From positions 62,001 through 126,000 of the forward strand of contig NZ_JAXCHT010000001.1 of the NCBI RefSeq assembly GCF_035984655.1: 64,000 bases of DNA. Direction: 5' to 3'. This DNA is from Actimicrobium sp035984655. GTDB lineage: Bacteria > Pseudomonadota > Gammaproteobacteria > Burkholderiales > Burkholderiaceae_D. The notes beneath the pieces were generated by a model. That model saw only the letters and a program-made list of their open reading frames with translations. It had not been told where the DNA came from and ran no database searches. This document shows positions 1-8,336 of the stretch, in pieces. The first letter of the stretch is position 1; every line of letters starts with the position of its first letter. The translations under genes were made by a program, and so were the position numbers.

Positions 1-233
1 GCCACTTCACGCGTGAGCTGCTGCATGTCGGCGGCGTTTTGACGCAGCACCGGCAAATTCTTGCGCAATTGCGTCCGTCCGGACAGCGCCGGATCGATAA
101 ACAACAGGAAGGTCAGCGCCAGCGCAATGATTGTGCCGATCACCAGCAATTGCTTGCGTTCCTTGACGCTGCGGTCGTTCCAGAATGCCGCTGTAGCGTC
201 ACGCGCACGGGACAGATTCGCCGAGGCACTCAT
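1..233 (-). CDS. gspM: GspM, type II secretion assembly protein (partial, 3' end off window)
   Basis: Only the N-terminal 77 or so codons are present; the gene continues past the left edge. The start ATG overlaps the gspL stop as ATGA, which fixes the start and implies translational coupling. The visible protein has a short basic cytoplasmic N-terminus (ending RSVKERKQ), one hydrophobic membrane segment at about residues 27-43, and then the start of a periplasmic helix. This is the normal bitopic layout of GspM, which pairs with GspL in the inner-membrane platform of the type II secretion system. Identification rests mainly on position directly after gspL and on this topology. Confidence 0.82.
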   Translation of the reverse strand, partial: MSASANLSRARDATAAFWNDRSVKERKQLLVIGTIIALALTFLLFIDPALSGRTQLRKNLPVLRQNAADMQQLTREV

Positions 234-1483
234 TTGGCACTCCTGATTTGCCAGACGCCGGCATTCGGTTGGGACAGCGTCAGATGGTGGCTCGCCAGTG
301 CCGTCTTGATCTGGTCGATCGGTGCGGTCGCATCGGGCTTGAGCTTGATGACCAGTCCGCGGTCATGGTATTCGACGCCGGCAATGATCAGTGCCTGGTT
401 GCCCTGCATCACGCTGCTCCAGGCCTCGCTGAATGCGGCCAGCATGGTGGTGAAGTCATCCGGCGCGGCCTGGCCGGAGGCCCGCTGGCTGGCGGCGATC
501 TTCTGGCGCATCTGGAAAATCGGGTCCGGCACGATGGTCTCTTTCGGGAAGGTCGTCTTGTACGCCAACACCATGCCGTTCTGCAGCGCCGCTGCTTCGC
601 GCCGCATGCGCAACCAGTCGATGTTCAGCGCGATGACGTTGACCAGCACCGCCAGCACGCCACAGACCAGCGCGAAGCGCCACGGCCGCCAGTTCAATCC
701 GCCACCGCCGGCGCTGCCGAAGCCACTCATCAGATTCAGGTTGACGCTGCGCGCCCCGGCGATCCAGCGCAACCAGTTGTCGGCGAACAGCGAAACCCGT
801 TCGTGCAGGGCAGCATGCTCGAGCACCTCGCGATACGCCGGCACGCTGGCCTGCGGCACGTACAACGCAATCGGCGCCTCCGGCACGATCGCGCACAGTG
901 CCTCGATGGCTTCCTGCGCTGCGCTGGCGGCCTGTTCGGGCAGGATCGCAATGCCGATCCCTTCGGTGGCATTGAGCCGAATGACCAGTTCGAGGTCCGA
1001 GCTGTGCTCGGCAATCGCCGCCGATACCACGCCGTCCTGATGCGGCACGCACAACTGCGCCGGCAGCACCGCGAGCTCGCGCGCGCCCAGTCCGGTGAGC
1101 GTTCCGACCAGCTGCTCCAGCCAGGCGCGCTGCACCACCGCAATAGTGCGCAGGCCATCGACGGTGTCGCCGGCGACCATCACGCAGTCGGCCGGGTCGG
1201 TCATCAACTTTTCTTCGAGCAGGTTCGGCAACGCAGCACGCAAACGCGCCGGCGACAATGGCGGCACGCGAATCCGCAGCACCGACACATCGCTGGCCGA
1301 CGGCAACAAGGTGACCCGTTGGGACTGGCCGATGATCGGCCCCAGATCCGCCAGTGCGGCCTCGCCTTCGCGCACGATGGCGCCACCGTCGGTGACCAGC
1401 GCAAACGGACAATTGAGCTGGCCGATATCGTCCAGACGCAGCGCTGAAGCATGGGATAACAGGCGGATATAGAGTGTGCTCAA
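230..1483 (-). CDS. gspL: GspL, type II secretion inner-membrane platform protein
   Basis: The 417-residue protein has a long cytoplasmic N-terminal domain (about 1-265, actin-like fold in the family) that binds the GspE ATPase. A single membrane helix follows at about 270-290 (FALVCGVLAVLVNVIALNI), then a ferredoxin-like periplasmic domain that in the family contacts GspM. It lies between gspK and gspM in the canonical gsp order. The gap to gspK is 17 bases and the overlap with gspM is 4 bases. Length and layout match GspL of the Burkholderiales. Confidence 0.9.
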   Translation of the reverse strand: MSTLYIRLLSHASALRLDDIGQLNCPFALVTDGGAIVREGEAALADLGPIIGQSQRVTLLPSASDVSVLRIRVPPLSPARLRAALPNLLEEKLMTDPADCVMVAGDTVDGLRTIAVVQRAWLEQLVGTLTGLGARELAVLPAQLCVPHQDGVVSAAIAEHSSDLELVIRLNATEGIGIAILPEQAASAAQEAIEALCAIVPEAPIALYVPQASVPAYREVLEHAALHERVSLFADNWLRWIAGARSVNLNLMSGFGSAGGGGLNWRPWRFALVCGVLAVLVNVIALNIDWLRMRREAAALQNGMVLAYKTTFPKETIVPDPIFQMRQKIAASQRASGQAAPDDFTTMLAAFSEAWSSVMQGNQALIIAGVEYHDRGLVIKLKPDATAPIDQIKTALASHHLTLSQPNAGVWQIRSAK

Positions 1484-1500
1484 GTGGGTCCGTTCGCTTA

Positions 1501-2577
1501 TCAGGTTTCTCTGGTCCAGATGATTTTTACTTGGCCGTTAATGGACGGACGCTCGACCAGTGACTGGATTTCGAGTACCGCATTATTGAGCTTCACTTTA
1601 CCGTTGACAAGGAAGTGTTCCGTTTTTACATCCAAAGGACCCAATCCGGCCGCAACTGCAGTCTGGACTGTTGCGGGCAAGCGATTCGTAAAGTCCGCCG
1701 TATCCTTGAAGTAAGCACGATCACGCGATGCCACCAGCGTGGTCGCGTCAGACAGCGCGAGACTGGGGACCACCGCCGACAGCACTTCGGCGGTCGCGGT
1801 GTTGACGTTGATCTTGGTATCGTTTTCCGGCAGCACGGTAACGAAGTCCTTCAGCCTCGCCAGAATGTCGCTCGAAAAACCGGTCACGGCGAGCAGGTCA
1901 TCGAACTGCGTCAGCGGCATCATGCGCGGACCGGCGGGGCTGGCGCCGGAGGCTGAGCCAGTGGCGGCGGCGGGCGGGTTCGGCGTGGCCGGAGTTGTCG
2001 CCGTGGTGGCGCCGGGAATGACTGCGGTGCTGCCGCCCCCGGCGGGGCTGCCGGCGCCGGGTTGCAGCGCGCCGGGCTGACGTGCCGCCAGCAGATAGGA
2101 CGCCGTCGCATCGGCCAGCGACGCGGCCTGCGCCACCCGCAGATTGGTCAGCAAGCGCGTGAAGGCGGCGACGTCTTTCGGGCTGACAGTGCCGCCGCGG
2201 ATCAGCGTGTTGACGTTGAAGCGCGCCTGCGCGTCGACAATATAGCCGGACAACACGGCGCTGCTGGCTTCCGCATCCTGCCGCCCGTTTTCAACGAACT
2301 CGTCGAGCCGCACATCGGCCAGCGGAATCGCCCAGGGGTCGCCGGCGTAATCGACGTTGTTGAAGTCCGAGCGCAGGATGAGCTTGGCCCAGTCCAGCGC
2401 GCCGCGCAGGATCCATTGCTTCTGCAATTGGGTGCGCTGATTTTCAATCGACCGCACCTGCACCTGCTGCTGCCAGAACAGGCTGGCGACAATCGTCACC
2501 GCCAGCGTCGTCAGCAGCAATGCGGTAATCACCGCGACGCCGCGCTGATGCCGTGCCGGTCGCTTTGGCATGCTCAT
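1501..2577 (-). CDS. gspK: GspK, minor pseudopilin capping the type II pilus tip
   Basis: The 358-residue protein begins with a basic stretch and the GspK-type prepilin segment RGVAVITALLLTTLA. It lacks Glu5 of the mature pilin, which is characteristic of GspK. The rest is the large globular alpha domain that sits with GspI and GspJ at the pseudopilus tip. A Gly/Ala/Pro/Thr-rich low-complexity stretch at about residues 168-218 interrupts that domain and is longer than I would expect. The start overlaps the gspJ stop by 4 bases (ATGA). Confidence 0.9.
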   Translation of the reverse strand: MSMPKRPARHQRGVAVITALLLTTLAVTIVASLFWQQQVQVRSIENQRTQLQKQWILRGALDWAKLILRSDFNNVDYAGDPWAIPLADVRLDEFVENGRQDAEASSAVLSGYIVDAQARFNVNTLIRGGTVSPKDVAAFTRLLTNLRVAQAASLADATASYLLAARQPGALQPGAGSPAGGGSTAVIPGATTATTPATPNPPAAATGSASGASPAGPRMMPLTQFDDLLAVTGFSSDILARLKDFVTVLPENDTKINVNTATAEVLSAVVPSLALSDATTLVASRDRAYFKDTADFTNRLPATVQTAVAAGLGPLDVKTEHFLVNGKVKLNNAVLEIQSLVERPSINGQVKIIWTRET

Positions 2578-3197
2578 GTCGCCCCCAACAAAAATGCTTT
2601 GACCAGCAAGGCCTGCTGGTCGTGCAACTGCAACGTCACCTGCAAGCCGGTCATCGGCGGCGGCGTCGCGCCCTGTGTCGACTGGGCCAGCGCGTTCCAG
2701 CCCGCGCCATCCCAGGTCTTGACGGTCATCGCGTCGATCCCGGTCTTCAGGGTCACCGTGCTGCCGCCGCTGTTGTCGGCCATCGCGGCTTGCCAGAATT
2801 GGTCGATCTGATCCAGATTGCGGGTTGATTCCGACTCATTGCGCAACAGCGCCCCATCCTTCAAGCGGTATGCCACGACCTGCAGCCGGGTTGGCTGGTT
2901 GTCGGCGTACACCTTGCGCACGACAATCAACCGCCCCGCATCGGAGACGACGCTGGCGCGGTTGCCGAGCACACTGGCTTCCACCAGCTGGCCGCAATCG
3001 CTTTGCATCTGCGCAAACGCCAATTGCATCCCGCGCGTCTGCTCCAGGTCATCGGTCAATGCGACACGCGCGCGCACGATGCTGTCCAGGCCACGCCACC
3101 CCAGCACTGCGATGACGCCGAGAATCGTTATCGCGACCAGCAGCTCGATGAGCGTGAATCCGGCGCGGCGCTGTTGACGAGGCTCAGGCACTGACAA
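2574..3197 (-). CDS. gspJ: GspJ, minor pseudopilin
   Basis: The 207-residue protein has a class III prepilin signal: a basic leader, cleavage after the Gly in AGFTLIELLVAI, Glu5, and a hydrophobic helix. GspJ forms the pseudopilus tip complex with GspI and GspK after cleavage by the prepilin peptidase. The conserved GWRGLDS segment after the helix is typical of GspJ. The gene overlaps gspI by 14 bases and gspK by 4, so it is part of a tightly packed operon. Confidence 0.92.
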   Translation of the reverse strand: MSVPEPRQQRRAGFTLIELLVAITILGVIAVLGWRGLDSIVRARVALTDDLEQTRGMQLAFAQMQSDCGQLVEASVLGNRASVVSDAGRLIVVRKVYADNQPTRLQVVAYRLKDGALLRNESESTRNLDQIDQFWQAAMADNSGGSTVTLKTGIDAMTVKTWDGAGWNALAQSTQGATPPPMTGLQVTLQLHDQQALLVKAFLLGAT

Positions 3198-3570
3198 GCT
3201 GATTCAATTTGATGATGCGTCGGTCCGGCGCCCGCGAGTCATAGACACTGACCTCAACGCGCCGGAAGTTATTGTTTGGCGTGCTCAGCACCTCCTGTTC
3301 GCACACCAGCCGCAGTTCAGCCTGGGGGCACTCGAAGGCGGTTTTTCCCAGCGGCGGATAGCTGCGCGCGAGCCGGATTTCGGTCAAGCGGTTCTCGGCC
3401 GACCACGTCGCCATCATCGCGGCGCGCAAGTCATTGCTGTTTTGCGTGAGACTGCCGACGGCCCGCAAACTCGCACCCAGCGCCGTGCCGACGATGACCA
3501 GCGCCACCAGCACTTCGAGCAACGTGAAACCGCCGGATTGACTTCGCCGCAGTGTCATTGGCATCCTCAT
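3184..3570 (-). CDS. gspI: GspI, minor pseudopilin
   Basis: The 128-residue protein has the prepilin motif GGFTLLEVLVALVIVGTALGA and a short globular domain with the WSAENRLTEIR region usual for GspI. In the family GspI nucleates the tip complex by binding GspJ and GspK. The start overlaps the gspH stop by 4 bases. Length is normal for the family (about 120-130 residues). Confidence 0.92.
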   Translation of the reverse strand: MRMPMTLRRSQSGGFTLLEVLVALVIVGTALGASLRAVGSLTQNSNDLRAAMMATWSAENRLTEIRLARSYPPLGKTAFECPQAELRLVCEQEVLSTPNNNFRRVEVSVYDSRAPDRRIIKLNQLVSA

Positions 3571-4055
3571 TCGACGACAAAATGGCCGACGCCATCGGCA
3601 CGGATCGCAACCTGCGCTTCGTCGGCAGCGAGCGTCAGCAGAAACGGTTTGTCGACCGGCTCGCGGCCAAACACGATACGCATCGGGCCGGAGCCCGGCG
3701 GCAGCGGCGGATCGATTTGCAAGAGCATTGGCGTGCGCTTGAACTCGCGTTCGCGCAGCAGATCGTCTTTTTCGATGGCCTGCCAGGTCTGATTGGTACG
3801 CACCAGAAACCGGTAGCGCTCGCTGTCGGCTTCAAATGCAACGGGAGTGTTGCGCACAATCGCTTCGTCGCGTGCCAGCTGCAGCAACAAGGCGATCCGG
3901 CGCGCTTCGTTTTCCAGCACCTGGCGCGGACTGGGCATGGCGTTGAACGACACCATGCCGAGCATGACGCCGGCGATCACCATCACCACCAACAGCTCCA
4001 GCAGGGTGAAGCCGCGCACCTGGAATCGACTGCGGAGCACGTCTTGCCGCCTCAT
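3567..4055 (-). CDS. gspH: GspH, minor pseudopilin
   Basis: The 162-residue protein carries the prepilin motif RGFTLLELLVVMVIAGVM followed by a beta-rich domain. GspH links the tip complex to the GspG shaft in the known systems. It sits 6 bases after gspG, with gspI overlapping its stop by 4 bases. The C-terminal segment (ADGVGHFVVE) is in keeping with GspH from other betaproteobacteria. Confidence 0.88.
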   Translation of the reverse strand: MRRQDVLRSRFQVRGFTLLELLVVMVIAGVMLGMVSFNAMPSPRQVLENEARRIALLLQLARDEAIVRNTPVAFEADSERYRFLVRTNQTWQAIEKDDLLREREFKRTPMLLQIDPPLPPGSGPMRIVFGREPVDKPFLLTLAADEAQVAIRADGVGHFVVE

Positions 4056-4061
4056 CGCTGA

Positions 4062-4526
4062 CTACAAATCCCAGGAGCCAATGTCGGCATCGTTGCCGGT
4101 ACCGCCGCTTTGTCCATCCGCACCGAACGAGAACACGTCAACCTCACCCTTGATGCCGGGCGCCAGGTATTGATACTGGTTTCCCCACGGGTCTTTGGGC
4201 AGCTTGTCGATGTAGCCGCCGCCTTTCCAGCCACGCGCCTCCGGCCCGGTGGTCGGCTTTTCGATCAATGCCTTGAGGCCCTGATCCGTGGTGGGGTAAC
4301 GCTGATTGTCGAGCTTGTAGAGCTTCAATGCCTGCATGATCGTCGCGATGTCCTGGCGCGCCGCAGTCACGCGGGCATCGTCGGTGCGGCCCATCAGCTT
4401 GGGCACCACCAGCGCCGCCAGAATACCCATGATGACAACGACCACCATGATTTCAATGAGGGTAAAGCCGCGCGAAAGTGCCGCGCGAACCGGCCGCCGC
4501 AGCGGCATTTGAACAGCAGTTTGCAT
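4062..4526 (-). CDS. gspG: GspG, major pseudopilin
   Basis: The 154-residue protein is the main pseudopilus subunit: prepilin motif RGFTLIEIMVVVVIMG, long N-terminal helix, then the conserved LDNQRYPTTDQGLKAL segment and a C-terminal calcium-site region (PWGNQYQYL, DVFSFGADG). An in-frame start 40 codons upstream (4646) exists. I chose 4526 because the encoded leader is then the normal length and because a candidate promoter -10 lies at 4573-4578, inside the longer reading frame. It is the first gene of the visible gsp operon. Confidence 0.94.
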   Translation of the reverse strand: MQTAVQMPLRRPVRAALSRGFTLIEIMVVVVIMGILAALVVPKLMGRTDDARVTAARQDIATIMQALKLYKLDNQRYPTTDQGLKALIEKPTTGPEARGWKGGGYIDKLPKDPWGNQYQYLAPGIKGEVDVFSFGADGQSGGTGNDADIGSWDL

Positions 4527-4572
4527 AGGAATGGTTGGGTAAGAATTGGAAAAGTAGATGTCACACTGCTTG

Positions 4573-4601
4573 AGTATAAGGGAAGCCTGTGGCGACACCA
4601 G
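4573..4601 (-). promoter_or_regulatory. Candidate promoter of the gsp operon
   Basis: On the minus strand a good -10 hexamer (TATACT, 4573-4578) lies about 47 bases before the chosen gspG start. The matching -35 region, about 17 bases further upstream, is poor (CTGGTG-like). The position fits a short leader and supports the downstream gspG start. It is a by-eye call only. Confidence 0.35.
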
Positions 4602-4732
4602 CGAAACCTTGTAGCCGGATTGTGTCAGGAAGTTGTGTCGGGTCATTGATTCGGCAACAAAAGTCTCGGGACAGCAACAGGATCAGCCTCCCGGCGTCCA
4701 GTGCGGCGCCTGCCGAACGATCGCTGCAGACG

Positions 4733-4759
4733 AAAAAAAACCCTGAAAGATTTCAGGGT
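4733..4759 (-). terminator. Rho-independent terminator of the PEP-CTERM gene
   Basis: A perfect 8-bp stem (CCCTGAAA / TTTCAGGG, 4741-4758) with a 2-base gap lies 18 bases past the PEP-CTERM stop codon. On the minus strand it is followed by eight T residues (4740-4733). It separates the PEP-CTERM gene from the downstream gsp operon. Confidence 0.88.
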
Positions 4760-4776
4760 CATCGGAGCGACGATGC

Positions 4777-5328
4777 TTAGCGTGAACGACGACGCTTGAC
4801 CAGCGTAATCAGTCCGAGCCCCATCAGCAACATCAGATAGGTAACCGGCTCAGGCACTGCGCTGACCTGCAGCGCGACGTTGTCGAGCAAAATGAAACTC
4901 TCGGAATTCTGGAACGCAAACTGCAACAATGTCGCGTTGCCGGTCGCGAGCAAATTGGTAAAGGTGAAGTGCTGGAACGTCGGCAGGTAGAAATTATCTT
5001 TTACCGATCCGGCCACCAGATCTCCAAACACTACCTCGGAATGGTTCACGCCGTTTTCGGTGGTGCTGCGCAAATCGAAGCTGAGGTCATAGTGTGACCC
5101 GGCGATGGTGGTAATCAGCTTGTTCAGATAGCCGACCTGTCCGATTGCACCGTCCGAGAACGAATGGTTTCCCGATTTTTGTGCAAAGACTGACTGATAG
5201 GCGGTGTTGCCGCTTTGCGTCCAGCCGGTCAGGCCGTTTTCAAAGGTGCCGTTGATAACCAGCGGTGCTGCTGCTTGCGCCATCACGCTTGCCAGCGCGA
5301 GTGCACAACCAATAATAAACTTCTTCAT
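4777..5328 (-). CDS. PEP-CTERM sorting domain protein (exosortase substrate)
   Basis: The 183-residue protein has a cleavable signal peptide (MKKFIIGCALALASVMAQA), a beta-rich body starting at NGTFENGLTGWTQ, and a classic PEP-CTERM tail: VPEPVTYLML, a hydrophobic helix, and a basic end KRRRSR. In the family this tail is recognised by an EpsH-type exosortase and the protein is tied to exopolysaccharide or biofilm production. The start at 5328 is chosen for its GGAGA ribosome site 5-6 bases upstream. No exosortase gene is nearby, so it would act in trans. The AT-rich 168-base upstream gap holds a direct repeat TTTAAC-N4-TTTAAC (5426-5441) that could bind a regulator. The body domain function is unknown. 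Confidence 0.88.
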   Translation of the reverse strand: MKKFIIGCALALASVMAQAAAPLVINGTFENGLTGWTQSGNTAYQSVFAQKSGNHSFSDGAIGQVGYLNKLITTIAGSHYDLSFDLRSTTENGVNHSEVVFGDLVAGSVKDNFYLPTFQHFTFTNLLATGNATLLQFAFQNSESFILLDNVALQVSAVPEPVTYLMLLMGLGLITLVKRRRSR

Positions 5329-5495
5329 GTTGTCTCCGGGATAGCAAATGTGCTTGTCAACAAGATAAGCGTTCGGCCGGAGTCTAACAGTGTAGTAGCG
5401 CACACAGGCGCTTAATAACACACGATTTAACAGTATTTAACGTTGTTTTTTATTGTATTTCTTGCAGGCATTTTTAATGACAGTTAAACATGTCT

Positions 5496-6503
5496 TCAGG
5501 CAACTTCATTACGCGCATCGCGCGCCAGCAGCCGCGTCACCATTTCCTGCGGCTTCAGTCCATCAAACAGGACACCGGCCACCGCGGCGGTGATCGGCAT
5601 GTCGACCTGCAACTGAACAGCGAGGCTGTGTACGGTTTGAGCACAGCGCACGCCCTCGGCCACGTGCCCGAGTTCCTGCACAATTGTGTCCAGTGGTTTT
5701 CCTTGCGCCAAGCCCAGGCCGACACGACGATTGCGTGACAAGTCGCCGGTGCAGGTAAGCAGCAGATCACCCATGCCCGCCAGCCCCATGAAGGTTTCGG
5801 CGCGCCCGCCCAGCGCGACACCAAGACGGGTAATCTCGGCCAGGCCACGCGTAATCAGGGCGGCACGCGCATTCATGCCGAGACCGAGTCCATCGACCAC
5901 GCCGGTGGCGATCGCCAGGATATTCTTGACGGCGCCGCCGACTTCAACTCCGATTACGTCGTCGGTCGCATAGACCCGCATGCGTGGCCCATGGATCGCC
6001 TGCACCACGCAGTCACGCACGGCAAGGTCGGCACTCGCAACCACCAGCGCAGCCGGCAGTCCGCGCGCAACTTCGAGTGCGAACGATGGCCCCGACAGGG
6101 CGCCACAGGCTGTCGCCGGCCCCAGCACAGCCCGCACTACCTGATGTGGCAGCAGACCGGTGCCTTCTTCGAAGCCCTTGCAGAGCCAGACCAGCGACGG
6201 AATCGGTGCGGATTGCAGGCGCTCTGCCATCGGACGCAATCCGGCCACCGAGGTGGCGATGATCAACAGCGAGGCGACGCCCGCAACCGGCGTGCAATGC
6301 GATAACGCGGCATTCAGATCGGCGCTCAGCAGCAGCGACGACGGCAAGGCAATGCCAGGCAAGTAGGCGGTGTTCTCGCGCTGCGTGACCAAGGCCTGCA
6401 ACGCCTTGGGGTCGCGCGTCCACAGCATCACGGCGTGGCGCTCGGCCAGCGATACCGCCAGCGCCGTACCCCAGGCACCGGGGCCGAGAATCGAAATATT
6501 CAT
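5496..6503 (-). CDS. gpsA: NAD(P)-dependent glycerol-3-phosphate dehydrogenase
   Basis: The 335-residue enzyme reduces dihydroxyacetone phosphate to sn-glycerol-3-phosphate for phospholipid synthesis in the cytoplasm. The N-terminal Rossmann motif reads ILGPGAWGTALA (Pro where Ala is common). Further signatures are SGPSFALEVARGLPAALV, the catalytic-lysine region GGAVKNILAIATG and the substrate segment FMGLAGMGDLLLTC. Length matches the family. It is the last gene of the secB-side cluster on this strand and lies 24 bases after the SH3-protein gene. Confidence 0.96.
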   Translation of the reverse strand: MNISILGPGAWGTALAVSLAERHAVMLWTRDPKALQALVTQRENTAYLPGIALPSSLLLSADLNAALSHCTPVAGVASLLIIATSVAGLRPMAERLQSAPIPSLVWLCKGFEEGTGLLPHQVVRAVLGPATACGALSGPSFALEVARGLPAALVVASADLAVRDCVVQAIHGPRMRVYATDDVIGVEVGGAVKNILAIATGVVDGLGLGMNARAALITRGLAEITRLGVALGGRAETFMGLAGMGDLLLTCTGDLSRNRRVGLGLAQGKPLDTIVQELGHVAEGVRCAQTVHSLAVQLQVDMPITAAVAGVLFDGLKPQEMVTRLLARDARNEVA

Positions 6504-6527
6504 GATCGACGTGCCCTGCCGACCGCT

Positions 6528-6977
6528 CTATTCGCCCCAGACATCGGCGGCCTTGACGAATCCGGTCTGGCCGTCGCGATGCTTGACCTTGACCCAACCC
6601 GGCACAGCCGCCTCGCTGAGCTCCAGCAACACGCCTTTGTCGGCAACAAAGACCGCCGGCGACGCCTCGTCGGCGGCCGCATGAATGCGTGCATTGGCAG
6701 TCTTGACAACGACGTACCGTTTTGCCGCCAGCGCCTTCGACTCGACCCAGGCGAGACCGCCGCTGGCGTCGCGCACCTTGCTCCACTCGCCATACGTGAG
6801 AATGACCTCGACAGGCATGTTGCGCGGCGCTACGAACACCTTCTTGCCACGCAGCGATGGGGCGTCGTACAGCACGGCAGGCGTGGCGCCAACAGACTTG
6901 TAATCGAGTGCGTGGGCGCTGCCGACCACGGACAGCAACAGCGCCGCGAAGGCGCCGTGCAGGGATACAGCTTTCAT
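6528..6977 (-). CDS. Secreted SH3-domain protein
   Basis: The 149-residue protein starts with a signal peptide (MKAVSLHGAFAALLLSVVGSAHA) and then has two SH3-like beta segments: about 25-90 (VLYDAPSLRGKKVFVAPR, VRDASGGLAWVES) and about 95-148 (VKTANARIHAAADEASPAVF, GWVKVKHRDGQTGFVKAADVWG). Such domains are thought to bind cell wall. The start at 6977 is preferred over a longer frame because it gives a proper signal peptide with GGAG just upstream. It lies between secB and gpsA, a placement common in Oxalobacteraceae. The exact role is unknown. Confidence 0.82.
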   Translation of the reverse strand: MKAVSLHGAFAALLLSVVGSAHALDYKSVGATPAVLYDAPSLRGKKVFVAPRNMPVEVILTYGEWSKVRDASGGLAWVESKALAAKRYVVVKTANARIHAAADEASPAVFVADKGVLLELSEAAVPGWVKVKHRDGQTGFVKAADVWGE

Positions 6978-7002
6978 GCGTGACTCCGGTGGACCAGCCT
7001 GA

Positions 7003-7488
7003 TCAATGCTTTGCGGCAGCCGCGTCGGGCATGACCAGACCGGCTGCGTTCTGCTCGGCGAGTGCCTGCTGGCGCTGCTGGTAGAACAGTTCGAAATTGA
7101 TTTCGGCAAGATGCACGGGCGGGAATCCGGCGCGGGTGATCGCATCGGCGATGTTGGCGCGCAGGTAGGGATAGATGATGTTCGGGCAGCCAATTCCCAG
7201 CAGCGGTTCGAGCTGTTCCTGGGTGATATTGCGCGCCTCGAAAATACCGGCTTGCTTGCCTTCGACCAGGAACGCGACTTTTTCGCCGATCTTGGCGGTC
7301 ACGGTTATGGTGACGGTCGCTTCGAAGATACCGTCAGCCAGCGCTTCAACGCCGACATCGACAGCGACTTCCATGGCCGGTGCGTCCTGCTCAAGAAAGA
7401 TTGCCGGGGAGTTCGGTTGTTCGAGCGACAGATCTTTCAGATAAACGCGCTGGATCTGGAAAATGGGTTGCAGGGTTTCGTCAGCCAT
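7003..7488 (-). CDS. secB: Protein-export chaperone SecB
   Basis: The 161-residue acidic protein has the SecB core: QRVYLKDLSLEQPNSP near the N-terminus, VTVTAKIGEKVAFLVEGKQAGIF, and the LGIGCPNIIYPYLRANIADAITRAGFPPVHL segment. SecB tetramers hold preproteins unfolded and deliver them to SecA. It sits after grxC, the usual grxC-secB-gpsA arrangement in proteobacteria. Confidence 0.97.
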   Translation of the reverse strand: MADETLQPIFQIQRVYLKDLSLEQPNSPAIFLEQDAPAMEVAVDVGVEALADGIFEATVTITVTAKIGEKVAFLVEGKQAGIFEARNITQEQLEPLLGIGCPNIIYPYLRANIADAITRAGFPPVHLAEINFELFYQQRQQALAEQNAAGLVMPDAAAAKH

Positions 7489-7510
7489 GGTGCACCTTCA
7501 TTAAGATTGA

Positions 7511-7533
7511 GAAAACGGCGAACTGGTCGCCGT
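7511..7533 (-). terminator. Weak terminator-like hairpin between grxC and secB
   Basis: A 7-bp stem (ACGGCGA / TCGCCGT, 7515-7533) with a 5-base loop lies 17 bases past the grxC stop on the minus strand. It is followed by only four T residues. It may attenuate rather than fully stop transcription into secB. Confidence 0.45.
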
Positions 7534-7549
7534 AAAATGGAGAAACAGG

Positions 7550-7813
7550 TCAGTCACCTTGCAGCAGGGCGTCAAGTTGGCCAAGCCGGTCCAGCGCGCT
7601 GAGATCGTCAAATCCACCGACATGCGTTTCGCCGATGTAAATCTGCGGCACCGTGCGACGGCCGGTCTTTTGCATCATATCGGCGCGTTGCACCGGATCG
7701 AGGTCGATGCGGATTTTTTCGATGTCGTCGATGCCCTTGGATTTCAACAGCCTTTCGGCCATCGTGCAATAAGGACAAACGCCGGTGCTGTACATGCGAA
7801 CGTGTGCGGTCAT
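7550..7813 (-). CDS. grxC: Glutaredoxin 3
   Basis: The 87-residue thioredoxin-fold protein has the redox motif C13-P-Y-C16, the cis-proline region RRTVPQIYIGETHVGG and the C-terminal GGFDDLSALD segment. It reduces disulfides using glutathione in the cytoplasm. It lies 14 bases after the rhodanese gene and upstream of secB, as in many proteobacteria. Confidence 0.96.
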   Translation of the reverse strand: MTAHVRMYSTGVCPYCTMAERLLKSKGIDDIEKIRIDLDPVQRADMMQKTGRRTVPQIYIGETHVGGFDDLSALDRLGQLDALLQGD

Positions 7814-7827
7814 GGTGGGTTCCCCGA

Positions 7828-8229
7828 TTATTTCGTGGTCGGCAAGCCTTGCGTTTGCCAGGCGGTCAGGCCGCCGTTGAGACTGTGCACGTCATTGAAA
7901 CCGGCACGTTTGAGTTGCGCGGTCGCCTTCGACGACTGCACGCCGGACGGACATACGACGACGACCGTCTTGCCCTTGAACTTGTCGATTTCACCCATGC
8001 GGGCAGGCAGTTCCTTGAGCGGGATGTTTTTTGCATCGCGCACGTGGGCAACCGCGAACTCGGTGGCATCACGCACATCCAGAACCAGTGTCTTGCCCTG
8101 ATTGATGAGCTGGGTTGCCTGCAGCACGGAGACCTTGCTGCCGCTGCGCTGGAGCAGGGGCACGAGCAGCGCGCCGCCGGAAATGATGACGAGCGCAATG
8201 AGGAAAATATTGTCGATGAAGAATTTCAC
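7828..8229 (-). CDS. Membrane-anchored rhodanese-domain protein (YibN-like)
   Basis: The 133-residue protein has an N-terminal membrane helix (about 5-25) and a rhodanese domain (about 35-130). The active loop reads C93-P-S-G-V-Q-S: the catalytic Cys is kept, but Gln stands where many sulfurtransferases have Arg. Sulfur carrier or redox roles are inferred only from the family. It heads the rhodanese-grxC-secB run and is divergent from gpmA across 107 bases. Confidence 0.88.
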   Translation of the reverse strand: MKFFIDNIFLIALVIISGGALLVPLLQRSGSKVSVLQATQLINQGKTLVLDVRDATEFAVAHVRDAKNIPLKELPARMGEIDKFKGKTVVVVCPSGVQSSKATAQLKRAGFNDVHSLNGGLTAWQTQGLPTTK

Positions 8230-8336
8230 AGGGGTCCAATGGTTTAAAACAATCGGCGCATTATAAAATAGAAGCAGTCCGGTCGTTCCAAATCATGGAA
8301 ACGATCCACCCCTTTCTCCTTCCTGACTACTCCACC

